DNA of 64,000 nt from Micromonospora nigra (GCF_900091585.1 NZ_FMHT01000003.1:2465501-2529500), one strand, 5' to 3'; shown: positions 9,404-19,013, numbered from the stretch's first letter. The notes: a model not told the origin generated them from the letters alone. A program made the numbers and translations.

Positions 9404-9421
9404 AACACCCTCGGGTCGGTC

Positions 9422-9772
9422 TCAGTGACCGGCCTTGGAGTGGAACTCGTCGACGATCTCCTGCGGGATCCGCCCCCGGTCGGAGATGTCCTTGCCCGCC
9501 TTGCGGGCCCAGGCCCGGATGGCCTTGTTCTGCTCGCGGTCGGCGGTGGCGCCACCCCGACCCCGGGCCGCTCGACCGCCGACCACCACGCCGCCCCGAC
9601 CCACCTTGGTGCCGTGGGCGACGTACGGCGCGAATACCTCGCGCAATTTATCGGCGTTGGAGTTCGACAGGTCGATCTCGTACTGAACACCATCGAGCGC
9701 GAACTTGACGGTCTCGTCAGCGTCCCCGCCGTCCAGGTCATCGACCAGCTTGTGAATGATCTGCTTGGCCAC
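9422..9772 (-). CDS. lsr2: Lsr2 nucleoid-associated protein, H-NS-like silencer
   Basis: Lsr2 coats AT-rich DNA, bridges it and silences horizontally acquired genes. The 116-residue protein has the N-terminal dimerisation domain (MAKQIIHKLVDDLDGG, then a beta-hairpin to about residue 52), a Gly/Arg-rich basic linker (58-75), and the C-terminal DNA-binding domain with the AT-hook-like Arg-Gly-Arg at 99-101. GTG 9772 is chosen because MAKQ is the canonical start; GGAAGGA lies nine bases upstream. A promoter with TTGACG and TATTGT precedes it and an 18-bp hairpin follows, so it looks monocistronic. Streptomyces and Mycobacterium also place lsr2 near clpC and lysS. Confidence 0.95.
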   Translation of the reverse strand: MAKQIIHKLVDDLDGGDADETVKFALDGVQYEIDLSNSNADKLREVFAPYVAHGTKVGRGGVVVGGRAARGRGGATADREQNKAIRAWARKAGKDISDRGRIPQEIVDEFHSKAGH

Positions 9773-9816
9773 GTCCCACAATCCTTCCGAGCAGGGTGAT
9801 CCTGCGAACTGGAAGC

Positions 9817-9846
9817 ACAATAACCCGTCAGATGCTTGTCGCGTCA
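9817..9846 (-). promoter_or_regulatory. lsr2 promoter
   Basis: On the minus strand, -35 TTGACG (9846-9841) and -10 TATTGT (9822-9817) are separated by 18 bases. This is one of the few near-consensus housekeeping-type promoters in the window and lies 45 bases upstream of the lsr2 start, just after the end of lysS. Confidence 0.6.
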
Positions 9847-9886
9847 ACAGGATGCCGTAACCAAGTGGTCGAAGGGCCCCAGGCGA

Positions 9887-11395
9887 CTACTCCGGTCGGA
9901 CCAACGGGAAGAGGATGGTTTCCCGAATTCCCAGGCCGGTCAACGCCATCAGCAGCCGGTCGATTCCCATTCCCATACCACCGGCGGGCGGCATTCCGTA
10001 CTCCATCGCCCGGAGAAAGTCCTCGTCGAGCCGCATGGCCTCGTCGTCGCCGCGGGCCGCGAGCTGCGCCTGGGCCACCAGCCGCTCCCGCTGCACCACC
10101 GGGTCCACCAGCTCCGAGTACGCGGTGCCCAGCTCGAAGCCGAGGACGTAGAGGTCCCACTTCTCGGCCAGGCCGGGCTCGCTGCGGTGGGCCCGGGTCA
10201 GCGGGCTGGTCTCCTCCGGGTAGTCCCGGACGAAGGTCGGCGCCTGCAGGCCGGGGACGACCAGTTCCTCGAAGAGCTCCTCGGCCAGCTTGCCCGGACC
10301 CCACTTCGGGTCGACGGCCAGGCCGACCTTGTCGGCGTACTCCACCAGGCGGGCGCGCTCGGTGCGGACGGTGACCTCCTCGCCCAGCGCCTCCGAAAGC
10401 ACCCCGAACAGGGTGACGGACCGCCACTCGCCACCCAGGTCGAACTCCCGGCCGTCGGCGTGAGTGACCACCGTCGAGCCGCCGACCGCGATGGCGGCCT
10501 GCTGCACGATATTCCGGGTCAGCTCGGCCATGGTGTCGTAGTCGCCATAGGCCTGGTAGGTCTCCAGCATCGCGAACTCGGGCGAGTGCGATGAGTCGAC
10601 ACCCTCATTACGGAAGTTGCGGTTGATCTCGAAGACCCGGTCGACCCCGCCGACCACGGCCCGCTTGAGAAATAGTTCGGGGGCGATTCGTAGATACAGA
10701 TCGGTGCTGAGCGCATTGCTGTGGGTCACGAATGGCCGGGCGGTGGCCCCACCGTGTAGAAGTTGCAGCATCGGGGTCTCCACCTCGATGAAACCCCGAC
10801 CGTGCAGGGAATCCCGCAGGCTGCGTACGGCCGTTGCCCGGGTGCGCACCATCTGCCGTGCCTGCGGACGCACGATCAGGTCGACGTAACGCTGCCGGAC
10901 CCGGGCCTCCTCGCTGAGCGGCTTGTGGGCCACCGGCAGCGGGCGCAGCGCCTTCGCCGTCACCGCCCACTGCTCGGCCAGCACCGACAGCTCGCCCCGA
11001 CGACTGGTGATCACCTCACCGGTGACCCCCACGTGGTCGCCGAGGTCGACCAGCCGCTTCCAGTCGTCCAGTCGCTCGGGGCCGACCCGGTCGAGCGAGA
11101 GCATCGCCTGGAGTTCGGTCCCGTCGCCGTCCCGCAGGGTGGCGAAGCAGAGCTTGCCGGTGTTGCGGACGAAGATCACCCGGCCGGTGACCGAGACCCG
11201 GTCGCCGGTGGCGGTGTCGGTGGGCAGTTCGGCGTACTTCCGGCGGATCTCCACGAGGGTGCTGGTGCGGGGGAAACCGACCGGGTACGGCTCGACGCCC
11301 TCGGCGAGCATCCGGTCCCGCTTCTCCCGGCGGACCTTCATCTGCTCCGGAAGGTCGTCGGCGGGGTCGACTGGCACGGGCGTCTGCTCGGTCAC
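9887..11395 (-). CDS. lysS: lysine--tRNA ligase (class II)
   Basis: LysS charges tRNA-Lys. The 502-residue protein has the N-terminal OB-fold anticodon-binding domain (residues about 60-160) and a class II catalytic core with motif 2 '[18 protein letters not shown]' and motif 3 '[13 protein letters not shown]' near the C-terminus. Length matches bacterial LysRS. GTG 11395 is preceded by GAGGAA at seven bases, a good ribosome-binding site. It diverges from the methyltransferase gene at 11486. Confidence 0.97.
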   Translation of the reverse strand: MTEQTPVPVDPADDLPEQMKVRREKRDRMLAEGVEPYPVGFPRTSTLVEIRRKYAELPTDTATGDRVSVTGRVIFVRNTGKLCFATLRDGDGTELQAMLSLDRVGPERLDDWKRLVDLGDHVGVTGEVITSRRGELSVLAEQWAVTAKALRPLPVAHKPLSEEARVRQRYVDLIVRPQARQMVRTRATAVRSLRDSLHGRGFIEVETPMLQLLHGGATARPFVTHSNALSTDLYLRIAPELFLKRAVVGGVDRVFEINRNFRNEGVDSSHSPEFAMLETYQAYGDYDTMAELTRNIVQQAAIAVGGSTVVTHADGREFDLGGEWRSVTLFGVLSEALGEEVTVRTERARLVEYADKVGLAVDPKWGPGKLAEELFEELVVPGLQAPTFVRDYPEETSPLTRAHRSEPGLAEKWDLYVLGFELGTAYSELVDPVVQRERLVAQAQLAARGDDEAMRLDEDFLRAMEYGMPPAGGMGMGIDRLLMALTGLGIRETILFPLVRPE

Positions 11396-11473
11396 GGCAC
11401 GCTTCCTCGGAGGGAGATATCGGGCGGGGTCAGAGCACGAGCGTACTCAAGCGGTTTGACCGGTGTTACGGGA

Positions 11474-11479
11474 TAACCT
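11474..11479 (+). promoter_or_regulatory. -10 box for leaderless methyltransferase transcript
   Basis: TAACCT is six bases before the ATG at 11486, again the leaderless arrangement. TTGACC at 11456-11461 is only 12 bases upstream of it, too close to act as a standard -35. Confidence 0.45.
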
Positions 11480-11485
11480 GCCGCC

Positions 11486-12229
11486 ATGACGGACCCCACT
11501 CAGGCCCTCTCCTTCGGCGCTGCCGCCGCCGAGTACGACCGGTACCGTCCCCGATATCCCGAGGCCGCGCTGCGCTGGGCGCTCGACGGGCTCGCGGCCT
11601 CCGCGCGGGTCGTCGACCTGGGCGCGGGCACCGGCATCCTGACCCGGGGCCTCCGCGACCTCGGGTACGACGAGGTGACCGCCGTCGAACCCGACCCGGG
11701 GATGCGGGCCCGGCTGGTCGAGTCCACCCCCGGCGTGACCGCCCTGGCCGGCAGCGCGGAGGAGATGCCACTGCCCGACGGGTACGCCGACGCGGTCGTC
11801 GTCGGCCAGGCGTACCACTGGTTCGACCGCGACCGGGCACACCCGGAGATCGCCCGGGTGCTGCGCCCCGGCGGTGTGCTCGCCCCGATCTGGAACCTCC
11901 GCGACGAGCGGGTCGCCTGGGTGACGGAGCTGAGTCGGATCGCCGAGGTCGGCGACACCGTCGACCACGTCCGGGCGTACGTGACCGGCTTCGGGGCGGC
12001 CTTCGACGCAGGCGAGTGGGCCGAGTTCGGCCACGCCACCACGCTGACGCCCGACGAGCTGCTCGGGATGGTCCGCACCCGCTCGCACTACCTGACGGCC
12101 TCCCCCGAGCAGCGGCAGAAGGTAGACCGGGAACTCCGCGACCTGCTGGCCGCCCACCCCGACCTCGCCGGGCGGGACACCCTCGACCTTCCCTACCGCA
12201 CCCTGGCCCTGCGCGCCCGGCGCCGGTGA
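11486..12229 (+). CDS. class I SAM-dependent methyltransferase, substrate unknown
   Basis: The 247-residue protein has the Methyltransf_11-type Rossmann fold. Motif I is 'VVDLGAGTGILTRGL' (about 36-50), the acidic end of strand 2 is in 'VTAVEPDPGMRARL', and motif IV is in 'ADAVVVGQAYHWFD'. The 'YHWF' after motif IV is typical of a small-molecule methyltransferase group in actinobacteria. The N-terminal 'FGAAAAEYDRYRPRYPEAAL' is also characteristic of that group. It is flanked by lysS and convergent with coaX (three bases apart), which gives no clue to substrate. Confidence 0.88.
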   Translation: MTDPTQALSFGAAAAEYDRYRPRYPEAALRWALDGLAASARVVDLGAGTGILTRGLRDLGYDEVTAVEPDPGMRARLVESTPGVTALAGSAEEMPLPDGYADAVVVGQAYHWFDRDRAHPEIARVLRPGGVLAPIWNLRDERVAWVTELSRIAEVGDTVDHVRAYVTGFGAAFDAGEWAEFGHATTLTPDELLGMVRTRSHYLTASPEQRQKVDRELRDLLAAHPDLAGRDTLDLPYRTLALRARRR

Positions 12230-12232
12230 CGC

Positions 12233-12991
12233 TCAGAGGTTGCGGTCGTAGACCATCCGCAGGCCGATCAGGGTGATCATCGGCTCGTGGGCGGTGATCG
12301 TGCGGCACTCGTTGACCACCAGCGAGGCCAGCCCACCGGTGGCGATCACCGCCTTGACCTCGCCCAACTCCTCGACCATCCGCTCGACGATGCGGTCCAC
12401 CTGGCCGGCGAAGCCGAAGTAGAGGCCCGACTGGAGACACTCGACCGTGTTCTTGCCGATCACCGAGCGCGGCTTCGTCGCCTCCACCTTGCGCAGCTGC
12501 GCGGCTCGGGCGGCGAGCGCGTCGAAGGAGATCTCGATGCCCGGCGCGAACGCGCCGCCGAGGAACTCACCCCGGCCGCTGATCACGTCGAAGTTGGTGG
12601 TGGTGCCGAAGTCGACCACGATCGACGGCCCGCCGTAGAGGGTGTACGCGGCCAGGGTGTTCACCACCCGGTCCGCGCCCACCTCCTTCGGGTTGTCGAT
12701 CGCCAGCTGCACACCGGTGCGGACGCCCGGCTCGACGATCACGCTGGGCAGGTCGGCGTAGTACCGCGACAGCATGGTGCGCAACGAACGCAGGGCCGCC
12801 GGCACGGTGGAGCACGCCGCCACCCCGGTGATCTCGACGGCGTCGCCCGCGAGCAGCCCCCGGAACATCAGGCCCAGCTCGTCGGCGGTCGACCGGGCAT
12901 CCGTCTTGATCCGCCACGAGTGCACCAGCTTGTCGCCTTCGAAGGTCGCCAGCACGGTGTTCGTGTTTCCGATGTCGATGCAGAGCAGCAC
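12233..12991 (-). CDS. coaX: type III pantothenate kinase
   Basis: CoaX catalyses the first step of coenzyme A synthesis, pantothenate to 4'-phosphopantothenate. The 252-residue protein shows the ASKHA-fold signatures: the phosphate loop 'DIGNTNTVLATF' at residues 5-16, the pantothenate/dimer motif 'GADRVVNTLAAY', 'IVVDFGTTTNFD', and 'GGAFAPGIEISFDAL'. GTG 12991 is chosen because DIGNT must be close to the N-terminus. A -10 box TAGGCT lies six bases upstream (12998-13003), so it can be expressed separately from nadBC as well as read through. Confidence 0.95.
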   Translation of the reverse strand: MLLCIDIGNTNTVLATFEGDKLVHSWRIKTDARSTADELGLMFRGLLAGDAVEITGVAACSTVPAALRSLRTMLSRYYADLPSVIVEPGVRTGVQLAIDNPKEVGADRVVNTLAAYTLYGGPSIVVDFGTTTNFDVISGRGEFLGGAFAPGIEISFDALAARAAQLRKVEATKPRSVIGKNTVECLQSGLYFGFAGQVDRIVERMVEELGEVKAVIATGGLASLVVNECRTITAHEPMITLIGLRMVYDRNL

Positions 12992-12997
12992 GCACGC

Positions 12998-13003
12998 AGC
13001 CTA
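12998..13003 (-). promoter_or_regulatory. -10 box for coaX overlapping the nadC stop codon
   Basis: TAGGCT on the minus strand lies six bases before the coaX GTG. Its first three bases are the TAG stop codon of nadC. Confidence 0.4.
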
Positions 13004-13921
13004 GACGGCGCGGCGCGAAGGACCCACCGGCGTACGGAGGTCCAACGCGATGTCGAGGATCGGTGACGAGTGGGTCAGCGCACCCACCGACAGGAAGTCC
13101 ACGCCGGTCGCCCCGACCTCCGCCGCCACCTCCAGGGTCAGTCCGCCCGTCGCCTCCAGCTCCGCGCGGCCCCCCACCGCCGCGACCACCTCCCGCAGCA
13201 CCGCGGGGGGCATGTTGTCCAGCAGCAGGAACTCCGCACCGGCCGCCACGGCCTCCACCGCCTCGGCCACCGTGTCGACCTCCACCTGCACCGACACCTC
13301 GGGAAACGCCTCCCGGACCCGGCGGTAGGCCGCGGTGATCCCGCCGGCGGCGAACTTGTGGTTGTCCTTGACCATCGCGACGTCGTACAGACCCATCCGC
13401 TTGTTCGTGCCGCCGCCGGCCCGCACCGCGTACTTCTCCAGGGCTCGCAGGCCGGGCGTGGTCTTGCGGGTGTCGAGCACCATCGCCCTCGTGCCGGTCA
13501 GCGCGTCGGCCCAGGCCCGGGTGTGGGTCGCCACCCCGGACATCCGGCACAGCAGGTTGAGCGCCGTGCGCTCCGCGGTGAGCAGCAGCCGGGTCGGGCC
13601 GGTCACCGTGGCCAGCACGTCGCCGCGCGCCACCCGCTCGCCGTCGCGGGCCACCACCGACACCTCGACCGTACGCCCCGCCCCGGTCACCTCGCCGACC
13701 AGCTCGAACGCGGCGGCGGCCACCGCCAGCCCGGCCACCACGCCGTCGGCGCGGGCCACCAGGTCGGCGGTGTCGGTCTGGTCGGCGGGGATCGTGGCGA
13801 CGCTGGTGACGTCGCGGAAGTCCGGGCCCAGGTCCTCCACGAAGGCGGTCTCCACCACCGCCCGCACGTACTCCGGGTCCAGCCCGCGCTCGCGCAGCGC
13901 CCGTTCCGTCGAAGGCGTCAT
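13001..13921 (-). CDS. nadC: nicotinate-nucleotide diphosphorylase (carboxylating)
   Basis: NadC converts quinolinate and PRPP to nicotinate mononucleotide in de novo NAD synthesis. The 306-residue protein contains the N-terminal sandwich domain and an alpha/beta barrel with the active-site run 'DTRKTTPGLRALEKYAVRAGGG' (Lys/Arg phosphate and quinolinate ligands) and 'MVKDNH'. ATG 13921 overlaps the nadB stop as ATGA, so translation is coupled. The ATG at 13933 is possible but gives no better match. It forms the nadB-nadC-coaX series. Confidence 0.96.
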   Translation of the reverse strand: MTPSTERALRERGLDPEYVRAVVETAFVEDLGPDFRDVTSVATIPADQTDTADLVARADGVVAGLAVAAAAFELVGEVTGAGRTVEVSVVARDGERVARGDVLATVTGPTRLLLTAERTALNLLCRMSGVATHTRAWADALTGTRAMVLDTRKTTPGLRALEKYAVRAGGGTNKRMGLYDVAMVKDNHKFAAGGITAAYRRVREAFPEVSVQVEVDTVAEAVEAVAAGAEFLLLDNMPPAVLREVVAAVGGRAELEATGGLTLEVAAEVGATGVDFLSVGALTHSSPILDIALDLRTPVGPSRRAV

Positions 13922-15609
13922 GACCTCTCCCATCGTTGCGTCAGGCGTCCCTGGGGTCCGAGCGACGCCACGAGGTGACCGTGCCACCGCCCGTCGGCCG
14001 TCGGGAAGTCCTCCCGCCAGTGGCAGCCCCGCGTCTCCTGCCGGGCGTAGGCGGCAGCGACCAGCGCCGACGCCACGGTGACCAGGTTCGTGGCCTCCCA
14101 GTCCGCGGTACGCGGCACACCCCGGCCCGCTCCCACGTCGACCAGTGTCGCCGCCGCCTGCCGGAGGGTCGCCGCCGAGCGGAGCACTCCCGCACCCCGG
14201 GTCATCGCCCGTTGCAGCACCGGCGTCGTGCCCGCCGGCACCACCCGGCCCGCGCCGCCGCGCCAGGCCCCCGTGTCGGCCGGCTGCGCCTGTTCGGGCA
14301 GTCCGGCGGCGATGTCGTCGGCGATCCGGCGGGAGAAGACCAGCCCCTCCAGCAGCGAGTTGCTGGCCAGCCGGTTCGCGCCGTGCACGCCCGTGCAGGC
14401 GACCTCGCCGCAGGCGTACAGGCCGGGGATGGAGGTGCGGCCACGCAGGTCGGTGCGCACACCCCCCGAGGCGTAGTGGGCGGCCGGAGCGACCGGGATC
14501 AGGTCGGTGGCCGGATCCACGCCGATGGCCAGGCAGGACGCCACGATGGTGGGGAACCTCCCGGCCAGGAAGTCGCCGCCGAGGTGCCGGGCGTCGAGGA
14601 ACACGTGGTCGGCGCCGGTGGCCAGCAGCACCCGGTGGATGCCCTTGGCGACGACGTCGCGGGGGGCCAGCTCGGCCAGCTCGTGTTGGCCGACCATGAA
14701 CCGCTTGCCGTCGCCGTCGACCAGGTGGGCGCCTTCGCCGCGCAGCGCCTCGGAGACCAGGGGCTGCTGGGCGTGGCCCGCGCCGGGCAGCCGGGCGTGC
14801 TCGGGGACGATCAGTGCCGTCGGGTGGAACTGGACGAACTCCACGTCGGTGACGGCCGCGCCGGCCCGCATCGCCAGCGCCACCCCGTCGCCGGTGGACA
14901 CCGCGGGGTTGGTGGTGGCCGCGAACACCTGGCCCAGACCGCCGGTGGCCAGCACCACCGCCCGGGACAGGATCGCGCCCACGCCGTCCTCGCTGCCCTC
15001 ACCGAGCACGTGCAGGGTGATCCCGCAGGCCGGGCCGAGCCCTCCGGAGCCGTCACCGGGTGCCCGGAGCAGATCCAGCACCAGGGCATGCTCGACCAGC
15101 CGGATCCACGGATCGCGGCGGACGGCCGCGTGCAGGGCGCGCTGCACCTCCGCGCCGGTGGCGTCGCCGCCGGCGTGCACGATCCGGTCCGCCCGGTGCC
15201 CGCCCTCCCGGGTGAGCATCAACGAACCGTCCGGATGCCGGTCGAACTCGGCCCCGACCCGCATCAGCTCCCGCAGCCGGGTCGGGCCCTCCTCCACCAG
15301 CACCCGCACCGCCGCCGGGTCGCACAGCCCCACCCCGGCGACCTCCGTGTCCGAGGCGTGCGCGGCCGGGGTGTCGTGCGGGTCGAGCACCGCCGCGATG
15401 CCGCCCTGCGCCCAACGGGTCGACCCCTCGTCGATGTCGACCTTGGTGACGACGGTGACGTGCAGCCCCGCCTCACGAAGGTGCAACGCCGCGGTCAGGC
15501 CGGCCACGCCGGAACCCACCACGATCACGTCGGTGGTCTCCACCCAGCCGGGCGCGGGAGCGGCCAGCAGCGGGGGCGGCGTCGGCAGGTCGACGGTCGC
15601 AAGGTCCAT
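13918..15609 (-). CDS. nadB: L-aspartate oxidase
   Basis: NadB oxidises L-aspartate to iminoaspartate, the first step of bacterial de novo NAD synthesis, using FAD. The 563-residue protein has the dinucleotide-binding 'VIVVGSGVAGLTAAL' near residue 25, the succinate dehydrogenase/fumarate reductase-like 'GSTRWAQGGIAAVL', 'EFVQFHPTAL', and the FAD-binding C-terminal 'GLYACGEVACTGVHGANRLASNSLLEGLVF'-type region (shown here as a pattern spanning about 30 residues). ATG 15609 is chosen because the FAD motif follows at normal distance. No nadA gene is in the window. Confidence 0.95.
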   Translation of the reverse strand: MDLATVDLPTPPPLLAAPAPGWVETTDVIVVGSGVAGLTAALHLREAGLHVTVVTKVDIDEGSTRWAQGGIAAVLDPHDTPAAHASDTEVAGVGLCDPAAVRVLVEEGPTRLRELMRVGAEFDRHPDGSLMLTREGGHRADRIVHAGGDATGAEVQRALHAAVRRDPWIRLVEHALVLDLLRAPGDGSGGLGPACGITLHVLGEGSEDGVGAILSRAVVLATGGLGQVFAATTNPAVSTGDGVALAMRAGAAVTDVEFVQFHPTALIVPEHARLPGAGHAQQPLVSEALRGEGAHLVDGDGKRFMVGQHELAELAPRDVVAKGIHRVLLATGADHVFLDARHLGGDFLAGRFPTIVASCLAIGVDPATDLIPVAPAAHYASGGVRTDLRGRTSIPGLYACGEVACTGVHGANRLASNSLLEGLVFSRRIADDIAAGLPEQAQPADTGAWRGGAGRVVPAGTTPVLQRAMTRGAGVLRSAATLRQAAATLVDVGAGRGVPRTADWEATNLVTVASALVAAAYARQETRGCHWREDFPTADGRWHGHLVASLGPQGRLTQRWERS

Positions 15610-15683
15610 GCCGACAGTCAACCCGAAGGAACCTCCCCCGGGGCGGCGGGGGCGGTACGAGTGGTTTCGGCTACGACGCCGGG

Positions 15684-16583
15684 CTACTTCGTCCGCACCG
15701 GCAGACCGGCCGGACCGGCACCCTTCAGCGAGGCGGTCACCGTGCGGTCGCTGAGCCAGAGGTAGCAGCGGACACCCCGGTCGCCGACCCGCCAACGGCC
15801 CGGCCCGGGCGGACGGATCACCACCCCGCTGCGGAAGGGCAGGTCGACGTCGTCGGGGACGCCCACGTACCGGCCGAGCACCGTGCGGCAGCCGGTGTAC
15901 AGGGGAACCCAGTCCCCGTCCTTCGTCGGGTACGGACGGTCCGGCGCGGGCCACACGCCGACGAACTCGGCGTCGTGCCGGGTGCCGCAGTCCACCGGCA
16001 CCAGGGTCTGCACGCCGCCGCCCCGCCCGGCGCGGGTCTGCTGGCAGCCGAGCCGTAGCGGGGAGGGTGCCTTCAGGGCGTCACGCAGGCTTCCGGTGCG
16101 GGTGACGACGGTCGCCGCCGCCTCGACGCCGGTCACCTCGGCCAGGTCGCAGCGGTACCAGCGGGCACCGGCCGCCCAGCCCGGCCCGGACGGCAGCGCG
16201 ACGGCCAGCCGGAGCCGACCCGCGCGCCAGTTGTCCCCCACGTGACCGTTCGCCCGGGTGTCGCAGTCGGCGAAGGCCCCCCGCAGTTCCGTCGAGCCGG
16301 TGGCGGGCGGTGCGGCCCGCTCGGCCGGGAAGGAGCCCACGTGCACCGTCTCGATCCCGTGCGGGTCGGCGCAGTCGACCGGCTCGTACGCGTCGAGCGG
16401 CACCACGTCGGCGAACGTCGCGTGACAGACCCCCGCGGCCGGGGTGAACGGACCGGGCACGGGCAGCGCCCCCCAGTCGTCGACCAGGTCGCCGTCGGTG
16501 CCCGGCACCGAGCCGCACCCGACCAGGAGCGCGGTCGCGGCGACCGCCGCTACCAGGGCCCCGATGGCACGCTGCTGCCTCAC
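15684..16583 (-). CDS. septum-formation-family lipoprotein
   Basis: The 299-residue protein starts with a signal peptide ending in a lipobox (Leu-Leu-Val-Gly-Cys, Cys about residue 23), so it is a lipoprotein on the outer face of the membrane. The mature part has two repeats with the 'GVCH ... V.CADPH.IETVHVG' and 'V.CGTRHDAEFVG' patterns of the Septum_form domain found in actinobacteria. The name of that family is historical; the molecular role is unclear. GTG 16583 is favoured because GGGGGAGG lies four bases upstream, whereas the upstream in-frame ATG has no such site. It lies between panD and nadB. Confidence 0.8.
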   Translation of the reverse strand: MRQQRAIGALVAAVAATALLVGCGSVPGTDGDLVDDWGALPVPGPFTPAAGVCHATFADVVPLDAYEPVDCADPHGIETVHVGSFPAERAAPPATGSTELRGAFADCDTRANGHVGDNWRAGRLRLAVALPSGPGWAAGARWYRCDLAEVTGVEAAATVVTRTGSLRDALKAPSPLRLGCQQTRAGRGGGVQTLVPVDCGTRHDAEFVGVWPAPDRPYPTKDGDWVPLYTGCRTVLGRYVGVPDDVDLPFRSGVVIRPPGPGRWRVGDRGVRCYLWLSDRTVTASLKGAGPAGLPVRTK

Positions 16584-16681
16584 CCGGCCTCCCCCAGCCA
16601 GCACCGTCACCCGACGGCGCCCCCAGGCTAACCGAACATCACCCTCCGGTGACAGACCGGAACAACCCTCCCCACCCGGGG

Positions 16682-17104
16682 TCAGACCGCCGCGAGGGGA
16701 TTCGGGACGGGGGCTCCGGCGGTGCCGGGGGCGGCGACCGACGGGTCCGCGCCGAGGTCGACGACCCGGTTGTCGGCGTCGACGTGCACCACGACCGGTC
16801 GGTAGGTGCGCGCCTCGGCGGAGTCCATCTGCGCGTACGAGATGAGGATGACCAGGTCGCCCGGGTGCACCAGGTGCGCCGCGGCGCCGTTGATCCCGAT
16901 CACGCCGCTGCCCCGTCTCCCCGGGATCACGTACGTCTCCAGCCGCGCGCCGTTGGTGATGTCGACGATCGCGACCTGCTCACCGGGGAGCAGATCGGCG
17001 GCGTCGAGCAGGTCCTCGTCCACGGTGACCGAGCCGACGTAGTGCAGGTCTGCCTGGGTCACCGTGGCCCGGTGGATCTTCGACTTCAGCATGGTCCGCA
17101 GCAT
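16682..17104 (-). CDS. panD: aspartate 1-decarboxylase
   Basis: PanD makes beta-alanine from L-aspartate for pantothenate synthesis. The 140-residue proenzyme has the self-cleavage site Gly24-Ser25 in '[10 protein letters not shown]', which generates the pyruvoyl cofactor. It also has '[11 protein letters not shown]' and '[17 protein letters not shown]', the conserved core. The last 25 residues are a non-conserved Ala/Pro tail. AAAGG lies seven bases upstream of ATG 17104. It sits 35 bases downstream of panC. Confidence 0.96.
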   Translation of the reverse strand: MLRTMLKSKIHRATVTQADLHYVGSVTVDEDLLDAADLLPGEQVAIVDITNGARLETYVIPGRRGSGVIGINGAAAHLVHPGDLVILISYAQMDSAEARTYRPVVVHVDADNRVVDLGADPSVAAPGTAGAPVPNPLAAV

Positions 17105-17139
17105 CGGACAGCCTTTCCGCAGGTGGGGGTGTGTGAAGG

Positions 17140-17988
17140 TCAGGGACGGGGAGCGAGGTGAACCGCCGCGTTGTCGATCAGCCGGGTGCCGCCGACCCAC
17201 GCCGCGACCAGCAGCCGCGCCGGGCCGGCGACCGGCCCCGGCTCCAGGTCGGGATCGGTGAGCACCAGGTAGTCCAGGTCGGCGCCGGGCGTACCCGCGC
17301 CGAAGGCCGCGTGCGCGGCGGCCAGCACCGCCCCCGCGTCGGCCCCGGCCTCGGCGGCGTCGACCCCGGCCCGCAGTGCCGCCGACAGAGTCAGCGCCGC
17401 CTCCCGCTCCCCGGCCGAGAGGTAACGGTTGCGGCTGGACAGCGCCAACCCGTCCGGCTCGCGCACGGTCGGCACCCCGACCACCTCGACCGGCACGTCC
17501 AGGTCCCGACACATCCGCCGCACCAGGGCCAGTTGCTGGTAGTCCTTCTCGCCGAAGAACGTCAGGTCGGGCCGGGTGAGCTGGAGCAGCTTCAGCACCA
17601 CGGTGAGCACCCCGTGGAAGAAGCCGGGCCGGCTCAGGCCCTCCAGGTCCGCGCCGAGCGGGCCCGGGTCGATGCGCACCGAGGGTTGGCCGTCCGGGTA
17701 CATCTGGGTCACCGAGGGCGCGAAGACCACGTCCGCGCCGGCCCGACGGCACACCTCCAGGTCGGCGTCGAGGGTGCGCGGATAGCGGTCGAAGTCCTCC
17801 GTCGGGCCGAACTGCAACGGGTTCACGAACACCGTGACGATCACGTGGTCGGCCCGTTCCCGGGCGGCCCGCAGCAGCGTCTCGTGCCCGGAGTGCAGGG
17901 CCCCCATGGTCATCACCACGCCGACCGTGCCCTTGCAGTCGGCCCGGGCCGTCGCCAGGTCCGCGCGGGTGTGCACCAGTTCCGTCAT
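17140..17988 (-). CDS. panC: pantoate--beta-alanine ligase
   Basis: PanC joins pantoate and beta-alanine with ATP to form pantothenate. In the 282-residue protein the nucleotidyltransferase signature is '[14 protein letters not shown]' (HxGH-type), followed by '[19 protein letters not shown]', '[15 protein letters not shown]' and '[10 protein letters not shown]', all diagnostic. The ATG shares one base with the stop of the upstream DUF2520 gene (TGATG), implying coupling. panD is next, and coaX is nearby. panB is not in the window. Confidence 0.96.
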   Translation of the reverse strand: MTELVHTRADLATARADCKGTVGVVMTMGALHSGHETLLRAARERADHVIVTVFVNPLQFGPTEDFDRYPRTLDADLEVCRRAGADVVFAPSVTQMYPDGQPSVRIDPGPLGADLEGLSRPGFFHGVLTVVLKLLQLTRPDLTFFGEKDYQQLALVRRMCRDLDVPVEVVGVPTVREPDGLALSSRNRYLSAGEREAALTLSAALRAGVDAAEAGADAGAVLAAAHAAFGAGTPGADLDYLVLTDPDLEPGPVAGPARLLVAAWVGGTRLIDNAAVHLAPRP

Positions 17989-19013
17989 CAGGCTGCTCCC
18001 TTGGCTCGCGACTGCGGGGTCCGCAGGCCCGGCCCACGTTCCGTACCCGCCGCGACCCCGGTGCGGGTGGCGGCCAGGACGCCGAGCAGGGACTCCGCGT
18101 CGACCGGGCGCAGTCGGCCGGCGGCGATGGCCCGGTCGGCGGTACGGCGGGCCAGGGCCAGGTAGGGGGCGACCGACTCGGGGGCGGTCGCCGCGAGCCG
18201 GGTCAGGTGCCGCGCCACGGTGCCGGCGTCGCCCCGGGACACCGGGCCGGTCAGCGCGTCGTCGCCGAGTCGCAGCGCGTTCTCCAGGGCCGCGCGCAGC
18301 AGCGGGGCCAGCACCTTCTCCGGCTGTCGCACCCCGGCGTCACGCAGCCGGTCGGCCGCCTCGTTGACCAGGGTCACCAGGTGGTTGGCGCCGTGCGCCA
18401 GCGCCGCGTGGTAGAGCGGGCGGTCCGCCTCACCGATCCACTCCGGCACCCCACCCAGGTCGGCGACCAGTCGGGCGGCCAGCGGGCGCAGGTCCGCCGG
18501 GGCGGTCACCCCGTACGAGATGCCGGCGAGGCGGCCCAGGTCGTCGGGCGTACCGGTGAAGGTCATCGCCGGGTGCAGGGCGAGCGGCCGGGCACCGACG
18601 GCGGTGGCCGGATCGAGCACGGTCAGCCCGTGCGCGCCGGAGGTGTGCGCGACCACCTGACCGGGACGCAGCGCGCCCGCCTCGGCCAGCCCGGCGACCA
18701 CGCCCGCCAGCGCGTCGTCGGGAACCGCCAGCAGCAGCAGGTCGGTGGCGGCCCGCGCGACCGAGGTGGCGGAGCGGCGGGGCACCCCCGGCAGCAGCAG
18801 GGCCAGCCGGGCGCGGGACGCGTCGGAGACCCCGGCGGCGGCGACCACCCGGTGTCCGGCCGCCGTGAGTGCGGCGCCCAGGGTGGCACCGACCCGCCCG
18901 GCACCGATCACGCCGACGGTGAGCAGACGGGAGGTGGTGGGCGGGGTGGCGGCCCGCGACGCCGTGGCAGGCCCCTGCGGGGCGGCCGGGCGCGGGCGCA
19001 GCGGTGCGCTCAT
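17988..19013 (-). CDS. Rossmann-like/DUF2520 NAD(P)-binding protein linked to pantothenate genes
   Basis: The 341-residue protein has an N-terminal NAD(P)-binding domain with GxGxxG in '[17 protein letters not shown]' (about 33-49) and a C-terminal all-helical DUF2520 domain ('[16 protein letters not shown]'). The fold resembles 6-phosphogluconate dehydrogenase, ketopantoate reductase and pyrroline-5-carboxylate reductase families. Its reaction is not established. Coupling to panC (TGATG) suggests a role in pantothenate supply; a ketopantoate-reductase-type step is an obvious but unproven candidate. ATG 19013 is chosen because the preceding in-frame sequence is unlike a protein. Confidence 0.85.
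   Translation of the reverse strand: MSAPLRPRPAAPQGPATASRAATPPTTSRLLTVGVIGAGRVGATLGAALTAAGHRVVAAAGVSDASRARLALLLPGVPRRSATSVARAATDLLLLAVPDDALAGVVAGLAEAGALRPGQVVAHTSGAHGLTVLDPATAVGARPLALHPAMTFTGTPDDLGRLAGISYGVTAPADLRPLAARLVADLGGVPEWIGEADRPLYHAALAHGANHLVTLVNEAADRLRDAGVRQPEKVLAPLLRAALENALRLGDDALTGPVSRGDAGTVARHLTRLAATAPESVAPYLALARRTADRAIAAGRLRPVDAESLLGVLAATRTGVAAGTERGPGLRTPQSRAKGAA

Larger units (their letters stand above)
8681..9421. other. gene-free region between clpC and lsr2
   Basis: About 740 bases without a credible gene; open frames on both strands lack codon bias or recognisable motifs. It holds the presumed clpC promoter region (minus strand; TAGAGT near 8780-8790 is a possible -10), a short inverted repeat CTTGA-TGG-TCAAG at 8716-8728, the DnaA-box array, an 18-base repeat at 9315-9368 and the lsr2 terminator. 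The stretch 9040-9310 shows only GC-rich sequence without clear structure. Confidence 0.6.
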
